Origin: Ancylothrix sp036704045
GTDB taxonomy: Bacteria; Cyanobacteriota; Cyanobacteriia; Cyanobacteriales; Oscillatoriaceae
DNA: 64,000 nt
Assembly (NCBI GenBank): GCA_036704045.1
Contig: DATNQM010000053.1
Location: 248,001 to 312,000, forward strand
Reading direction: 5' to 3'
Positions 37,136-45,668 of this stretch are shown piece after piece (the first letter of the stretch is position 1; each line of letters starts with the position of its first letter). Both the position numbers and the translations under genes were made by a program. Under the pieces are notes generated by a model. It was not told where the DNA came from, did not search any database, and worked only from the letters and a program-made list of their open reading frames with translations.

Positions 37136-38302
37136 ATGATTCATCTTGCTACTAAACCGGCCCGTCTCCTATCCCTAGATGTCTTTCGCGGTATCGCCAT
37201 CACCGCCATGATCCTCGTCAATAACCCCGGAAGTTGGGACTATATTTATCCCCCCCTCAAACACGCAAAATGGCATGGTTGTACACCCACAGACCTAATT
37301 TTTCCCTTTTTTCTCTTCATCGTCGGTGTTGCAATGGCATTATCCCTATCTAAATACACCCCAGAAAACCGGCCCACAAAAATTGTTTATCAGCGTATTA
37401 TTCAAAGAACCTTAATCTTATTTTTCCTAGGTTTATTTCTCGCCTTACTTTCCCTCACCCTTGATGCCCTTTTTAACAGCAAACCTTTTGATATTTCAAC
37501 CCTCCGCATCATGGGAGTCTTACAACGAATTGCCCTTTGTTATTTCTTTGCTAGTTTAATCGTTCTCAACTTCTCGCAAAAAAAACAATGGTTAATCGCT
37601 GCTATTATCCTAATAGGATATTGGTTAGCACTGCAATTTATCCCTGTCCCCGGCTATGGCACCGGCAACCTATCAGCCAACGGAGAAAGCACCCTCATCG
37701 CCTACCTAGACCGGCTCATTCTCACCCCCAAACACCTCCTCAAACCCAACCCCGGTTTCGATCCAGAAGGACTCCTCAGCACCCTTCCTGCCCTCGTAAA
37801 CGTATTAATTGGATACTTCACCGGCAGCTATCTTAAACAAAACACCCAACCCCAAAATCAAACCTGTATTCAATTAATTATCACCGGCCTTTCTTGCCTC
37901 ATTATCGGGCATTTGTGGAGTTATCTTTTCCCCCTCAACAAACAACTATGGACAAGTTCTTACGTTCTTTATACAAGCGGTTGGGCCTTATTATTACTTG
38001 CCGCCCTTTACTACATCATAGAAATTCGCAACGCTAGAAAATGGGCAAAATTCTTTGAAATCATGGGATTAAACGCCATATTTCTCTTTGTGGGTTCGGG
38101 AATTGTAGCCCGTTTTCTGATTAAAACTCACATTGGTACAGGAGAGAAAACAGCCACAACTTATACTTGGATATATCAAAATTTGTTTTTACCCTGGGCC
38201 GGCCCTCTAAACGGTTCGCTTCTCTTCGCCCTCTGTACAATTATTTTCTGGTTTATTATTTTATATTTTATGTATCAAAAAAAATGGTTTTTTAAAATTT
38301 AA
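37136..38302 (+). CDS. HGSNAT-like membrane acyltransferase (DUF5009 family)
   Basis: About 388 residues with roughly ten membrane helices. RLLSLDVFRGIAITAMILVN and HAKWHGCTPTDLIFPFFLF are the signature of bacterial homologues of heparan-alpha-glucosaminide N-acetyltransferase; the His in HAKWHG is in the region of the catalytic histidine of the family. They move an acetyl group from cytoplasmic acetyl-CoA across the membrane to a sugar amine. The exact acceptor here is unknown; amino sugars of cell wall or exopolysaccharide are possible. I placed the start at ATG 37136, which gives the usual short N-terminus, but 37097 and 37112 are possible. Confidence 0.75.
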   Translation: MIHLATKPARLLSLDVFRGIAITAMILVNNPGSWDYIYPPLKHAKWHGCTPTDLIFPFFLFIVGVAMALSLSKYTPENRPTKIVYQRIIQRTLILFFLGLFLALLSLTLDALFNSKPFDISTLRIMGVLQRIALCYFFASLIVLNFSQKKQWLIAAIILIGYWLALQFIPVPGYGTGNLSANGESTLIAYLDRLILTPKHLLKPNPGFDPEGLLSTLPALVNVLIGYFTGSYLKQNTQPQNQTCIQLIITGLSCLIIGHLWSYLFPLNKQLWTSSYVLYTSGWALLLLAALYYIIEIRNARKWAKFFEIMGLNAIFLFVGSGIVARFLIKTHIGTGEKTATTYTWIYQNLFLPWAGPLNGSLLFALCTIIFWFIILYFMYQKKWFFKI

Positions 38303-38348
38303 TTTAACTCACACCTAGACAAAAATTAAAATTGCACCCTAACAACAA

Positions 38349-38374
38349 CGGAGGCGTAAAACCCTCCCCCTCCG
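38349..38374. terminator. hairpin between convergent genes
   Basis: CGGAGG (38349-38354) pairs with CCTCCG (38369-38374) between the convergent acyltransferase and PHP genes. No U-run follows, so it is only a possible terminator. Confidence 0.3.
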
Positions 38375-38386
38375 CCCAACCTTGAC

Positions 38387-39094
38387 CTATAAACGTTGTA
38401 AGATGCTTTTGCCGTGAGTATCAGTACCACAGGTATTCAACAAACCGTGTTCAGCACTAAGATTGCACACCAAATCTGTTTGTCGTTCCGAAGGACACCA
38501 AGGAGAAGGATTATTATAAGCATAAAAAGCCTCCACCCCATCAATCCCCAACTGACGCGCTGTGGGAATTAACTCAAGCGCAGGAACGCGATACCGGCAA
38601 GGATGAGCCAAAACCGCCAAACCACCGGCCCAGTGAATAGCCTCAATCACAGTACCGGCCAGATAATCAGTACCTTTAGTTGTCTTACCTTGTAAATAAG
38701 GTTTCATAGAAGAACTTTCAGGATTAAAAGCATAACCGAGAATATGCACTTCACATCCGAGTAAATCCGCATTAATTTCCACCCCCGTCCACAGATGAGG
38801 TAAAGAAACATTTACCGAAGACTCAGCACGCTCATTAAGCCAACTTTGAGCAACTTGATAACCGCCAATACTGTGATGATCAGTAATTGCCAATCCAAGC
38901 AACCCAAACTCAATCGCTTGTTCGATCAATTCTTCTGGCTTTAACTGACCGTCCGAATAAACCGTATGCAAGTGAAAATTGTACTGAAAAGGACAAGAAG
39001 CAGCACCAACATTCTGAAAGACTTGCTTGAGTGCGGGCATATCCTGTGCTGGTGGCTTAACCGAAAAACGAGCCAAAGCAAGATTAACTGCCAT
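38387..39094 (-). CDS. PHP-domain metal-dependent phosphoesterase
   Basis: About 235 residues. The PHP metal motifs are present: FHLHTVYSDG (HxH), AITDHHSIGG (D-H-H) and LAVLAHPCRYR, then a CGTDTHGK near the C-terminus. The first 40 residues are a variable lead. The family hydrolyses phosphoester bonds using two or three metals; related stand-alone proteins act on small nucleotides or histidinol-phosphate-like substrates, so the substrate is not fixed. The frame extends to a GTG at 39103; I prefer the ATG at 39094 without strong Shine-Dalgarno evidence. It is monocistronic. Confidence 0.8.
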   Translation of the reverse strand: MAVNLALARFSVKPPAQDMPALKQVFQNVGAASCPFQYNFHLHTVYSDGQLKPEELIEQAIEFGLLGLAITDHHSIGGYQVAQSWLNERAESSVNVSLPHLWTGVEINADLLGCEVHILGYAFNPESSSMKPYLQGKTTKGTDYLAGTVIEAIHWAGGLAVLAHPCRYRVPALELIPTARQLGIDGVEAFYAYNNPSPWCPSERQTDLVCNLSAEHGLLNTCGTDTHGKSILQRL

Positions 39095-39478
39095 AACTGC
39101 CACAAAAAAAAAAGTGAGTTCTTGTCCACTATATCTGAATTTTTGTAAAGAGTGCGACGTCAGGAGATTAAAGATTTTAAATTTTAAATGTAATATTTTA
39201 AAAGTCTATTAAACACAAGGCTTTGAAGATAGGGCATAGCAGAGTATTGAAAAAAATCATCCTCATCAGTAGATGCTTGCCGACAAAGTAGAACCTTAAA
39301 AAAGAGCGCTTAGGTGTAATTAACTAGACAAAAAATTGGGGAAATAAGCATAAATAACTACCCCAAAAAGTCTATAGAAAACTTTTTTAGAAAACCAACC
39401 GAATCAAGTTTTTAAGGGTAGCTGGTGGCCGGTGAGGGAGAAAAACACCCCCTCCAACCGTTAACACAGCGTAGCTCA
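39095..39478. other. 380-base intergenic region between the PHP gene and hetZ
   Basis: AT-rich DNA with an inverted repeat TGGGG (near 39337) / CCCCA (near 39361). An imperfect GC-rich dyad near 39430-39460 lies just after the hetZ stop and could form its terminator. Nothing codes convincingly. Confidence 0.35.
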
Positions 39479-40741
39479 TTATTGCGCTCCCCCATTCCGA
39501 GTTTCCCAAGCTTGGTTTAAAAGTTGAGTCCAGCGTTTTTGTAACTGTTTTGCAGTACACTTAAGTGTTTTGGCAATTTCTACATCACTCAAACCACTAC
39601 GCTTAAGTTCCATAATTTGGCGGTCTTCAGGAGAAAGCTTGCTAACAAAAGCTTGCCATTGTTGAGGAGCCATACCCAAATTTTGATCAAGATCCGCACC
39701 TAACCACTGGTGTACAAGCTTCCAATTATGAGAGCGAGCAAACTTTTCAACATGATATTTAAAGCGCTGTTGCAAGTAATCGCGTTGGCGAGCAGTCAGA
39801 CCCAAAATTTCATCAATTTCTTGGGCAGCCAAATCTTGCAACTTCAACACCAAGTAATCAACACAATCTTTTTGACCTTGAGCCTCCAGATATTCCACCA
39901 ACTCGGCCACCACGCGATCCCGTAACACAGCCTCCGCCGGGTCTATTGTATCGGCCACCATTTGTTCACGCACTTGCTGGGCTGCATGAGAACGGTTTTG
40001 AGATTCAGCTTCCTCGCCTTTGGGAAACTCGACTGCTTGCTCAATGTCAAGCACAGTTTCTTCTGGTTGGTTGTTAGCAAAACCTTGAGCGCGTAAAACA
40101 ACCAACTGCTGAGCACCACGTCCCAAACTAATCCGGCGTTTGGCAAACTGTTCGGTAAAAGCCATGTATTCGGCTAATTCTAGCTGAGTGCGGGGTTGAT
40201 AGTTTTCTGGCATTTGATTTTCGCGGCGGAAAGCTCGCAAAGATTCAATATAGAAACCTTGGAGGAAGTCTTCAATCAGGTTATACCGGCCTTGAAAACC
40301 CAACCGTGAGCGCAAAGGAGCAACGTGTCTGTAAACCATTGAACTAAGATTGCTATGCAATTCAACCCGGCCTTGTTTTGAGCCTTTTTGATAGTAATGC
40401 AAGCATTTTTGGACACGATGACGAGCTAAAACTTGCTGCCAAGAGCGAACTTGACCAGAGTTTTGAATACGGGGACTTTTTGAACAAATGCGCTCAATTT
40501 CTTTAGCCAAACGAAGGGCAACTTCTGGGACGCTGCGAGAGGTTGAGGAAATTTTTTCGTGGAGTTCTTTGATGATTAAATTAGTTAGAGAATCTGTGTC
40601 AAAGCCTGGTAGATTATCGATTTCGGCGGTTGAAGGTGAGGAATTATCAGCCTCGTTTTGATTTTCTACACTTTCCGAATCCGGGTTGATGCTGAAGTTG
40701 TTGGAAGTTTGATAAAAAGAATTAGTTAGGGGGGAGTTCAT
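39479..40741 (-). CDS. hetZ: HetZ-family developmental regulator
   Basis: About 420 residues from the ATG at 40741, which has AGAGG 7 bases upstream (the longer frame starts at a TTG without one). It matches HetZ through SWQQVLARHRVQKCLHYYQ, GRVELHSNLSSMVYRHVAP, LIEDFLQGFYIESLRAFRRE, LELAEYMAFTEQFAKRRI and LTARQRDYLQQRFKYHVEKF. The C-terminal end (LSPEDRQIMELKRSGLSDVEIAKTL) looks like a helix-turn-helix. In Anabaena HetZ is needed early in heterocyst differentiation; orthologues exist in non-heterocystous filamentous species. The N-terminal 60 residues are polar and variable. The usual patU partners are absent downstream. Confidence 0.88.
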   Translation of the reverse strand: MNSPLTNSFYQTSNNFSINPDSESVENQNEADNSSPSTAEIDNLPGFDTDSLTNLIIKELHEKISSTSRSVPEVALRLAKEIERICSKSPRIQNSGQVRSWQQVLARHRVQKCLHYYQKGSKQGRVELHSNLSSMVYRHVAPLRSRLGFQGRYNLIEDFLQGFYIESLRAFRRENQMPENYQPRTQLELAEYMAFTEQFAKRRISLGRGAQQLVVLRAQGFANNQPEETVLDIEQAVEFPKGEEAESQNRSHAAQQVREQMVADTIDPAEAVLRDRVVAELVEYLEAQGQKDCVDYLVLKLQDLAAQEIDEILGLTARQRDYLQQRFKYHVEKFARSHNWKLVHQWLGADLDQNLGMAPQQWQAFVSKLSPEDRQIMELKRSGLSDVEIAKTLKCTAKQLQKRWTQLLNQAWETRNGGAQ

Positions 40742-41287
40742 GGTTAAGCCTCTGGTGACGCACACGGTCAATTTTTTAAATAAGAGTCAAGAAAGTTAAG
40801 CTGAATTTTTTAATGTTGTTTCGTTTCAACTTTCTATGCTTTGACTGTAGGGGAGTTCAAAGGCTGATAGTTGGTTTGCTGTGTGACTACTCAAAGCGGT
40901 ATTGGTGGAGTTTTTGCCAAGGTTGCCAGTTAGAAAAGTAGCTAAAAAAACCGATCCTGGGAGGTTCGGTGGAAAAGGAGGGTTGAATTTAATTAAATGA
41001 TTGCTGTGTAAGAATTCTGGGTTTGTCTGCTGGGGAGAGAAAGGGTATTTTTTTGAAGTTTTTTTAGGTGTGTGGAAGTAGACAGTTTTGGAAGTGTCTT
41101 TTGAACAGCTTGGTTTGTCTGGGTACAAATGAACCGACTCGTTAACTGGCACAATGTTTAGGGAACTGCTTAATGGTTAATGCAGGATTTTTTTGAAAAA
41201 ATCTAATCACACAAAAGTTCGGCTATGCTTTGTTCCCATCAGGATAGAAAAACAGGGGGTGTTTCCCCCAATGCCTAATCCTGATTT
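40742..41287. promoter_or_regulatory. long upstream region of hetZ
   Basis: About 545 bases upstream of hetZ and downstream of the TsaC-like gene. A 108-codon minus-strand frame (40826-41152) is open, but it lacks a Shine-Dalgarno and any recognisable motif, so I treat the region as regulatory. A long 5' region is known for hetZ in Anabaena; whether this one is similar cannot be judged. Confidence 0.35.
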
Positions 41288-41950
41288 TTATTCTGCCGGT
41301 ACAGCACCCCAGGCTGCTGCTTCTTGCCATCCTAAACCTTGGCGGAGGATGAGGGGTTCGCTGTTGGTGAAATCTAATATTGTGGAAACTTGATAGCCTG
41401 GTTCTTCGCCGCTGTCTATGATGATGTCTACTAATTTTTCTAGGGCGTCAAAAAGTTCGGCTCGTCCGACTTGCTCTTTTATGACTGGTGTCTCGACATC
41501 ATCGTTAAAGAGGTGGGCGGAGGTGGAGATAATGGGATTTTCGAGGGCGTTGAGGAGGGCTAAGTTGATTGGGTGATCGGGAACTCGAATGCCGGTGGTT
41601 TTGCGTTTTGGGTTCATTACGAGTTTGGGGACTAATTTTGTGGCTGGTAAGAGAAAGGTGTAGGGTCCTGGGACTAAATGTTTCATGATTCGGTAGGCTT
41701 CGTCTGTTACGACTGCATAGTGGGCGACGTTGGAAAGGGAGGGAGATAGAAAGGTTAGGGGTTTTTCGTTGGACATTTGCTTGATTTGCCGGACTCTTTC
41801 GATGGCGGCTTTTGCGTTAAGGTCGCAGCCAATTGCATACACTGTATCGGTGGGGTATAGCATTACTGCACCGTTTTTTAGCGCGTTTTTGATTTCTTCG
41901 ATGCGGCGCGGTTGGGGGTTTTGGGGGTGAATTTCGTAAAGTGTTGCCAT
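41288..41950 (-). CDS. L-threonylcarbamoyladenylate synthase-like protein (YrdC/TsaC family)
   Basis: A 220-residue YrdC-domain protein. MLYPTDTVYAIGCDL, RVRQIKQMSNEKPLTFLSPS, TFLLPATK and TTGIRVPDHP are the family motifs that bind ATP, threonine and bicarbonate. TsaC/Sua5 makes threonylcarbamoyl-AMP for t6A37 of tRNAs that read ANN codons. The variant is the shorter YciO/TsaC type without the C-terminal Sua5 domain. Because YciO paralogues also occur, this copy may not be the only one in the genome. Confidence 0.85.
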   Translation of the reverse strand: MATLYEIHPQNPQPRRIEEIKNALKNGAVMLYPTDTVYAIGCDLNAKAAIERVRQIKQMSNEKPLTFLSPSLSNVAHYAVVTDEAYRIMKHLVPGPYTFLLPATKLVPKLVMNPKRKTTGIRVPDHPINLALLNALENPIISTSAHLFNDDVETPVIKEQVGRAELFDALEKLVDIIIDSGEEPGYQVSTILDFTNSEPLILRQGLGWQEAAAWGAVPAE

Positions 41951-42384
41951 TTTTGAGTTATGAAGATTGAGTAAGATTTATCGACTAATCGCAGGATTAG
42001 AATTGTCTTTAAGGGACTTTTGAGCGAGTCGGTGTTTGAAAGGGGTTTTTTTTGAGAGAATTGTTTTCTGTGTTACAATTGTACGGAAAAAATGGAACGG
42101 TGGTTTTTAGCTGAAATAGTGAGGAGTCTTTCAATCGTTAACGTTTGTGTCTTGTTTCCTCACAAACTCGTCACTTTCTGAGGTTATTTATTAACCTTTT
42201 TCTAAGAGTTGTTTCAAGTTGTGTGTTTTGGAGTTCGTTTTTTCTAAATTCAGGTATCGTAGTAGGAGCAGCCAAATAATTAAGTAATTCTTAAGATATG
42301 GGATGCCGGTCTTAGGGCCATTGGCCGTAAAGACTGATTTATAAACCATCGCTATCGATGGATTCACTCTCATGCGGAGGTTGT
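41951..42384. promoter_or_regulatory. intergenic region with a promoter and terminator pair
   Basis: A plus-strand promoter-like pair TTGAGA (42052-42057) and TACAAT (42074-42079) with a 16-base spacer is followed at 42181-42202 by a small terminator. The intervening RNA would be about 110 nucleotides (see the ncRNA entry). The right end has GGAGG (42376-42380) for the next gene. Confidence 0.4.
42086..42202 (+). ncRNA. candidate small RNA
   Basis: Lies between the promoter-like pair at 42052-42079 and a hairpin AGGTTA (42181-42186) / TAACCT (42192-42197) followed by TTTTCT. Inside, GTTTGTG and CACAAAC can pair around an 11-base loop containing TTGTTTCC. There is no open frame of note. It is purely predicted; Yfr-type small RNAs in cyanobacteria have similar size, but I cannot show homology. 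Confidence 0.25.
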
Positions 42385-42615
42385 ATGACTCCCTCAATGC
42401 TTCGCCAACTGTGGACAGTTGTTGAAAAAACTCAAGCAAATTTTCTGTTAACTTTGGATGATGCTAGTTTGGAGCAGTGGTTGCTCAGGCAGTTTAATCA
42501 GGAGCAGTCTCTCAATCGAGATGAGACAAGTGTGCTTAATGGTTATATTCGCTCTAAGCTTTCTTTGATCCGTGATTTGGCCCAAGAACGCCAGTTAACT
42601 GAACTGTTTGGGTAG
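42385..42615 (+). CDS. small helical protein of unknown function
   Basis: A 76-residue protein, soluble and largely alpha-helical (MLRQLWTVVEKTQANFLLTL, then a charged helix ending LAQERQLTELFG). GGAGG lies 4 bases before the ATG at 42385; the longer frame starts upstream of it. It is likely a real small gene that I do not recognise by name. It sits between tsaC (divergent) and the DAHP synthase gene, with no functional link visible. Confidence 0.65.
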   Translation: MTPSMLRQLWTVVEKTQANFLLTLDDASLEQWLLRQFNQEQSLNRDETSVLNGYIRSKLSLIRDLAQERQLTELFG

Positions 42616-43175
42616 GCTGGGTGTTCCCGGCATTTTTATAAAATAACCCAGATGCTCTGCGATGGGTGCCGGCATCCAGCCACAATGATATCTTGATGAG
42701 ATGCACGGCTGGCTAGATTTGATGCCGGCTAAAATTTGCTGTCAAAAATGGTTTATATGGCTTTATTTTTGTGTGGCTGTTGACTGCTTTTTGCTTTTTC
42801 TTTTGGGGTAAAAGGAATTGTTGAGTGCAGAAGTTTTTTTGTCTGTGGCATTAATTGTAACAGGTTTGGTGTTTTTTTGGGAATTTTTGTAGGGTAGATT
42901 ACATTGTTTTTTTAGGGGTTGGTTTGGTTATTTTTTCGGGCAAATGCTGAGATCGGTTTTAAAATTTTTGGCAGATTAAGATCGTAATTTGCATAGGTAT
43001 TTAGAGAGTAGTGCATATTTAGTAGACAAATGTCAAGAACTGAAAGATATTTTTAATCGTACCCCCCTAGATGGGTCTGTGCTGAAGGGTCTATTATAGG
43101 GAGGGGGAGTTTTGCGTCCCTAAAAAAACAATGTTCACAGGTTTACACGAAAAGCTGATCAGGAGGTCTGCCTCA
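42616..43175. other. 560-base upstream region of the DAHP synthase gene
   Basis: Contains an inverted repeat CTGGGT (42617-42622) / ACCCAG (42646-42651) just after the small gene, possibly its terminator, and a near-palindrome GGGTGCCGGCATCC near 42665. The remaining T-rich DNA holds no recognisable gene. GGAGG at 43162-43166 is the ribosome binding site of the next gene. Confidence 0.4.
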
Positions 43176-44219
43176 ATGCCGAATAAAATTTTAGACACAA
43201 ATATAGAAACATCGCAGATTTTGATAAGTCCGCTTGAAATAAAATCAAAATTACCTTTGACGGTGGCAAATAGCAATACGGTGGCGAAGTATCGTAAAGA
43301 AATACAAGATATTTTAGAAGGAAAAGATAACCGAAAGTTTATTGTGGTGGGCCCTTGTTCGATCCATGATATTAAAGCCGGTGAAGAATATGCTCATCGA
43401 CTCAAAAATTTAGCTGAAAAAGTTAAAGATAAGTTTTTGTTGATCATGCGGGTTTATTTTGAAAAACCTAGAACTACGGTGGGGTGGAAAGGGTTAATAA
43501 ATGACCCGGATATGAATGATTCTTTTGAGATTGAGAAGGGTTTGGAATTGGCACGAAGTTTTTTGTTAAAACTGACGGAATTAGATTTGCCAACTGCAAC
43601 AGAAGCGCTGGATCCAATTGTGCCACAATATATTGGAGAGTTGATTAGTTGGACGGCGATTGGGGCGCGAACTACGGAGTCACAAACTCACCGAGAAATG
43701 GCTAGTGGTCTTTCGATGCCGGTGGGTTTTAAAAATAGTACGGATGGTAGTATTGAGGTGGCGCTAAATGCGATGCAAGCAGCGCGTACTCCTCACAGTT
43801 TTTTGGGGATAAATGGGCGGGGTTTGGTGTGTGTTTTTAAGACGAAAGGAAATCCTTATGCCCATATTATTTTGCGGGGGGGCAATACGGGCCCAAATTA
43901 TGGGCCTCATCAAGTTGCGGCGGTGGAGGAAAAGTTAAAGGCTGCGAATTTGCCTACTAATATTGTGATTGATTGTAGTCATGGAAATTCGAGTAAGGAT
44001 CATCGTAAACAAGGGTTGGTTTTTAATAGTGTGATTGACCAAATAGTTGAGGGAAATAAGTTATTGGTGGGGATGATGATTGAGTCTAATTTGTATGAGG
44101 GTGGGCAATCAATTCCTTGTGATTTGTCACAGTTGAAGTATGGAATTTCTGTGACTGATAAGTGTATTAGTTGGGAGGAAACGGAGGAGTTGATTTTGTC
44201 TGCTCATGCTAGACTTTAA
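43176..44219 (+). CDS. 3-deoxy-7-phosphoheptulonate synthase (DAHP synthase, AroF/G/H type)
   Basis: 347 residues. First step of the shikimate pathway: phosphoenolpyruvate plus erythrose-4-phosphate. KFIVVGPCSIHDIKAG, RVYFEKPRTTVGWKGLIND, GARTTESQTHREMASGLSMP, GFKNSTDGS and DCSHGNSSKDHRKQ are the catalytic and metal-binding motifs of the class I alpha enzymes. Length is close to E. coli AroF (356). The frame extends to 43131, but the ATG at 43176 has GGAGG nine bases before it. Feedback type (Tyr, Phe, Trp) cannot be read with confidence. Confidence 0.93.
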   Translation: MPNKILDTNIETSQILISPLEIKSKLPLTVANSNTVAKYRKEIQDILEGKDNRKFIVVGPCSIHDIKAGEEYAHRLKNLAEKVKDKFLLIMRVYFEKPRTTVGWKGLINDPDMNDSFEIEKGLELARSFLLKLTELDLPTATEALDPIVPQYIGELISWTAIGARTTESQTHREMASGLSMPVGFKNSTDGSIEVALNAMQAARTPHSFLGINGRGLVCVFKTKGNPYAHIILRGGNTGPNYGPHQVAAVEEKLKAANLPTNIVIDCSHGNSSKDHRKQGLVFNSVIDQIVEGNKLLVGMMIESNLYEGGQSIPCDLSQLKYGISVTDKCISWEETEELILSAHARL

Positions 44220-44561
44220 AAAGTAGGGTGGGCTATGCTCGCTAGGGGGCCGGTGGGCATTGCCCACCATAGATTTATGTGGATAAGTAGGACGAGAAGT
44301 GTGAAGTTTGGGAAGGGGAAATGATAGGGGGTAAAGGTTTTGGTTGTGGGAAGTTTGGAGGTAGTTTTTTTAAAAAGGAATAATTAAAGTTTTGGAAAGT
44401 TTTATTTGTAGGATATTTTGGTTGATTTTTTGGAGTTTTTGATGGGTGAGTTAATGAGAAGGGGATGGTTGGAAAAGGTAAGGGATGTGTTGCAGTTTCG
44501 TCACGATTTGGTGAAAAATATGTGAAGTATGCAAAAGTACGGGTTTTTAGGATAAAGAATT
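44220..44561. other. 340-base intergenic region with a hairpin repeat
   Basis: GGTGGGCA (44252-44259) and TGCCCACC (44261-44268) form a compact inverted repeat of a kind (GGTGGGCA(A/T)TGCCCACC) that recurs in cyanobacterial intergenic DNA. The stretch then becomes G/T-rich. A 27-codon frame at 44442-44525 with a good Shine-Dalgarno is reported separately. Confidence 0.5.
44442..44525 (+). CDS. possible 27-residue small protein
   Basis: ATG with GGAG six bases upstream (44432-44435), then a 27-codon frame ending in TGA at 44523-44525. The peptide is basic and helical-looking (GELMRRGWLEKVRDVLQF). It lies 36 bases before the serine hydrolase gene. Too short to be sure; it may be a leader peptide or a chance frame. 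Confidence 0.3.
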   Translation: MGELMRRGWLEKVRDVLQFRHDLVKNM

Positions 44562-45668
44562 ATGTCTGAAGAGTTTTCTCGTCGTTGGTTTCTGAAGTAT
44601 GGTAGTGCTGCGTTTTTGGGTTTGGCTTCTACTGGGGGAAGTAAGGTTTATGCCCAGTTAAAAACTGGTGTTTCTGGTGATAAGATTGTTGCAAATTTAC
44701 AAGGTTATATTCCGCAGTTGATGCAGCAAGCAAGGGTGCCGGGGGCGGCGGTGGCGGTTGTTAGGGAGGGGCGTGTTTTGTGGGCTGGTGGTTTTGGTGT
44801 TAAAAGTCGTAAAACGGGGGAAAGGGTAACAGAAAATACGGTTTTTGCGGCGGCTTCTTTGAGTAAGCCGGTGTTTGCTTATGCGGCGCTAAAAATGTGC
44901 GAACGGGGGCAGTTGAGTCTGGATTTACCTTTAACTAATTATACGGCAAAACCTTATATTTCTGATAAAAGAATTCAAGAGGTTACAACTAGAATGGTGC
45001 TTTCTCATACGGCGGGTTTTCCTAATTGGAGTGGGGATGATCCGGTATGGTTTGATTTTAATCCTGGGGCTAGGTTTAGTTATTCTAGTGAGGGTTTTAT
45101 TTATTTGCAAAGTGTGGTGGAACGTTTGACAAAGGAGCGTTTTAATGATTATATGATTCGCAATGTTTTTGCGCCGTTGGGGATGGTAAATAGTAGTTAT
45201 GTTTGGAGGCCGGCTTTTGAGTCTATGGCGGCTAATGGGCATGATCGTGGGGGTACTGTTTATCCTTTAAGCCGGCCAAAAGAGGCGGTTTCTGCGGGTA
45301 GTTTACGGACGAATGTAAGAGATTATGCTCAGTTTTTGATTGCGATGATGGAACCGGGAATTTATGATAGTCCGTTTCGGTTAAATGAGGATAGTTTGGC
45401 GCAAATGGTGCGCCCAAATGTTGGTATTAATTCGTCTCTTGGTTGGGGTTTGGGTTGGGGTGTTGAACAGACTCCAAATGGTGAGTTTTTTTGGCATTGG
45501 GGTGATAGTGGTATTTATAAAAGTTTTGCTTTGGGTTCACGAATGTTTCAAACTGGTGTGGTGATTTTAACTAATAGCGAAAATGGTTTAAAAATTTGCC
45601 AAAATATTGTGAAGTTGGCTTTGGGTGGTTCTCATCCGGCTTTTGATTTTGAGATGATTGAGTATTAA
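44562..45668 (+). CDS. Tat-exported serine hydrolase (class C beta-lactamase-like)
   Basis: 368 residues. The start SRRWFLKYGSAAFLGLAS is a twin-arginine signal (RRWFLK), so the folded protein should be exported by Tat. SLSK near residue 107 is the SxxK nucleophile motif; the second motif is YSSEG (Tyr with Ser instead of Asn, a common variant in the family); HWGDSG takes the place of the KTG box. The family comprises beta-lactamases, D-alanyl-D-alanine peptidases and esterases; the exact activity is open. An AGGA lies before the ATG. It is monocistronic. Confidence 0.82.
   Translation: MSEEFSRRWFLKYGSAAFLGLASTGGSKVYAQLKTGVSGDKIVANLQGYIPQLMQQARVPGAAVAVVREGRVLWAGGFGVKSRKTGERVTENTVFAAASLSKPVFAYAALKMCERGQLSLDLPLTNYTAKPYISDKRIQEVTTRMVLSHTAGFPNWSGDDPVWFDFNPGARFSYSSEGFIYLQSVVERLTKERFNDYMIRNVFAPLGMVNSSYVWRPAFESMAANGHDRGGTVYPLSRPKEAVSAGSLRTNVRDYAQFLIAMMEPGIYDSPFRLNEDSLAQMVRPNVGINSSLGWGLGWGVEQTPNGEFFWHWGDSGIYKSFALGSRMFQTGVVILTNSENGLKICQNIVKLALGGSHPAFDFEMIEY

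Noticed and set aside
40826..41152. A 108-codon minus-strand frame upstream of hetZ
   Set aside because: Low-complexity Ser/Pro/Asn/Lys composition, no ribosome binding site and no domain; more likely regulatory DNA.
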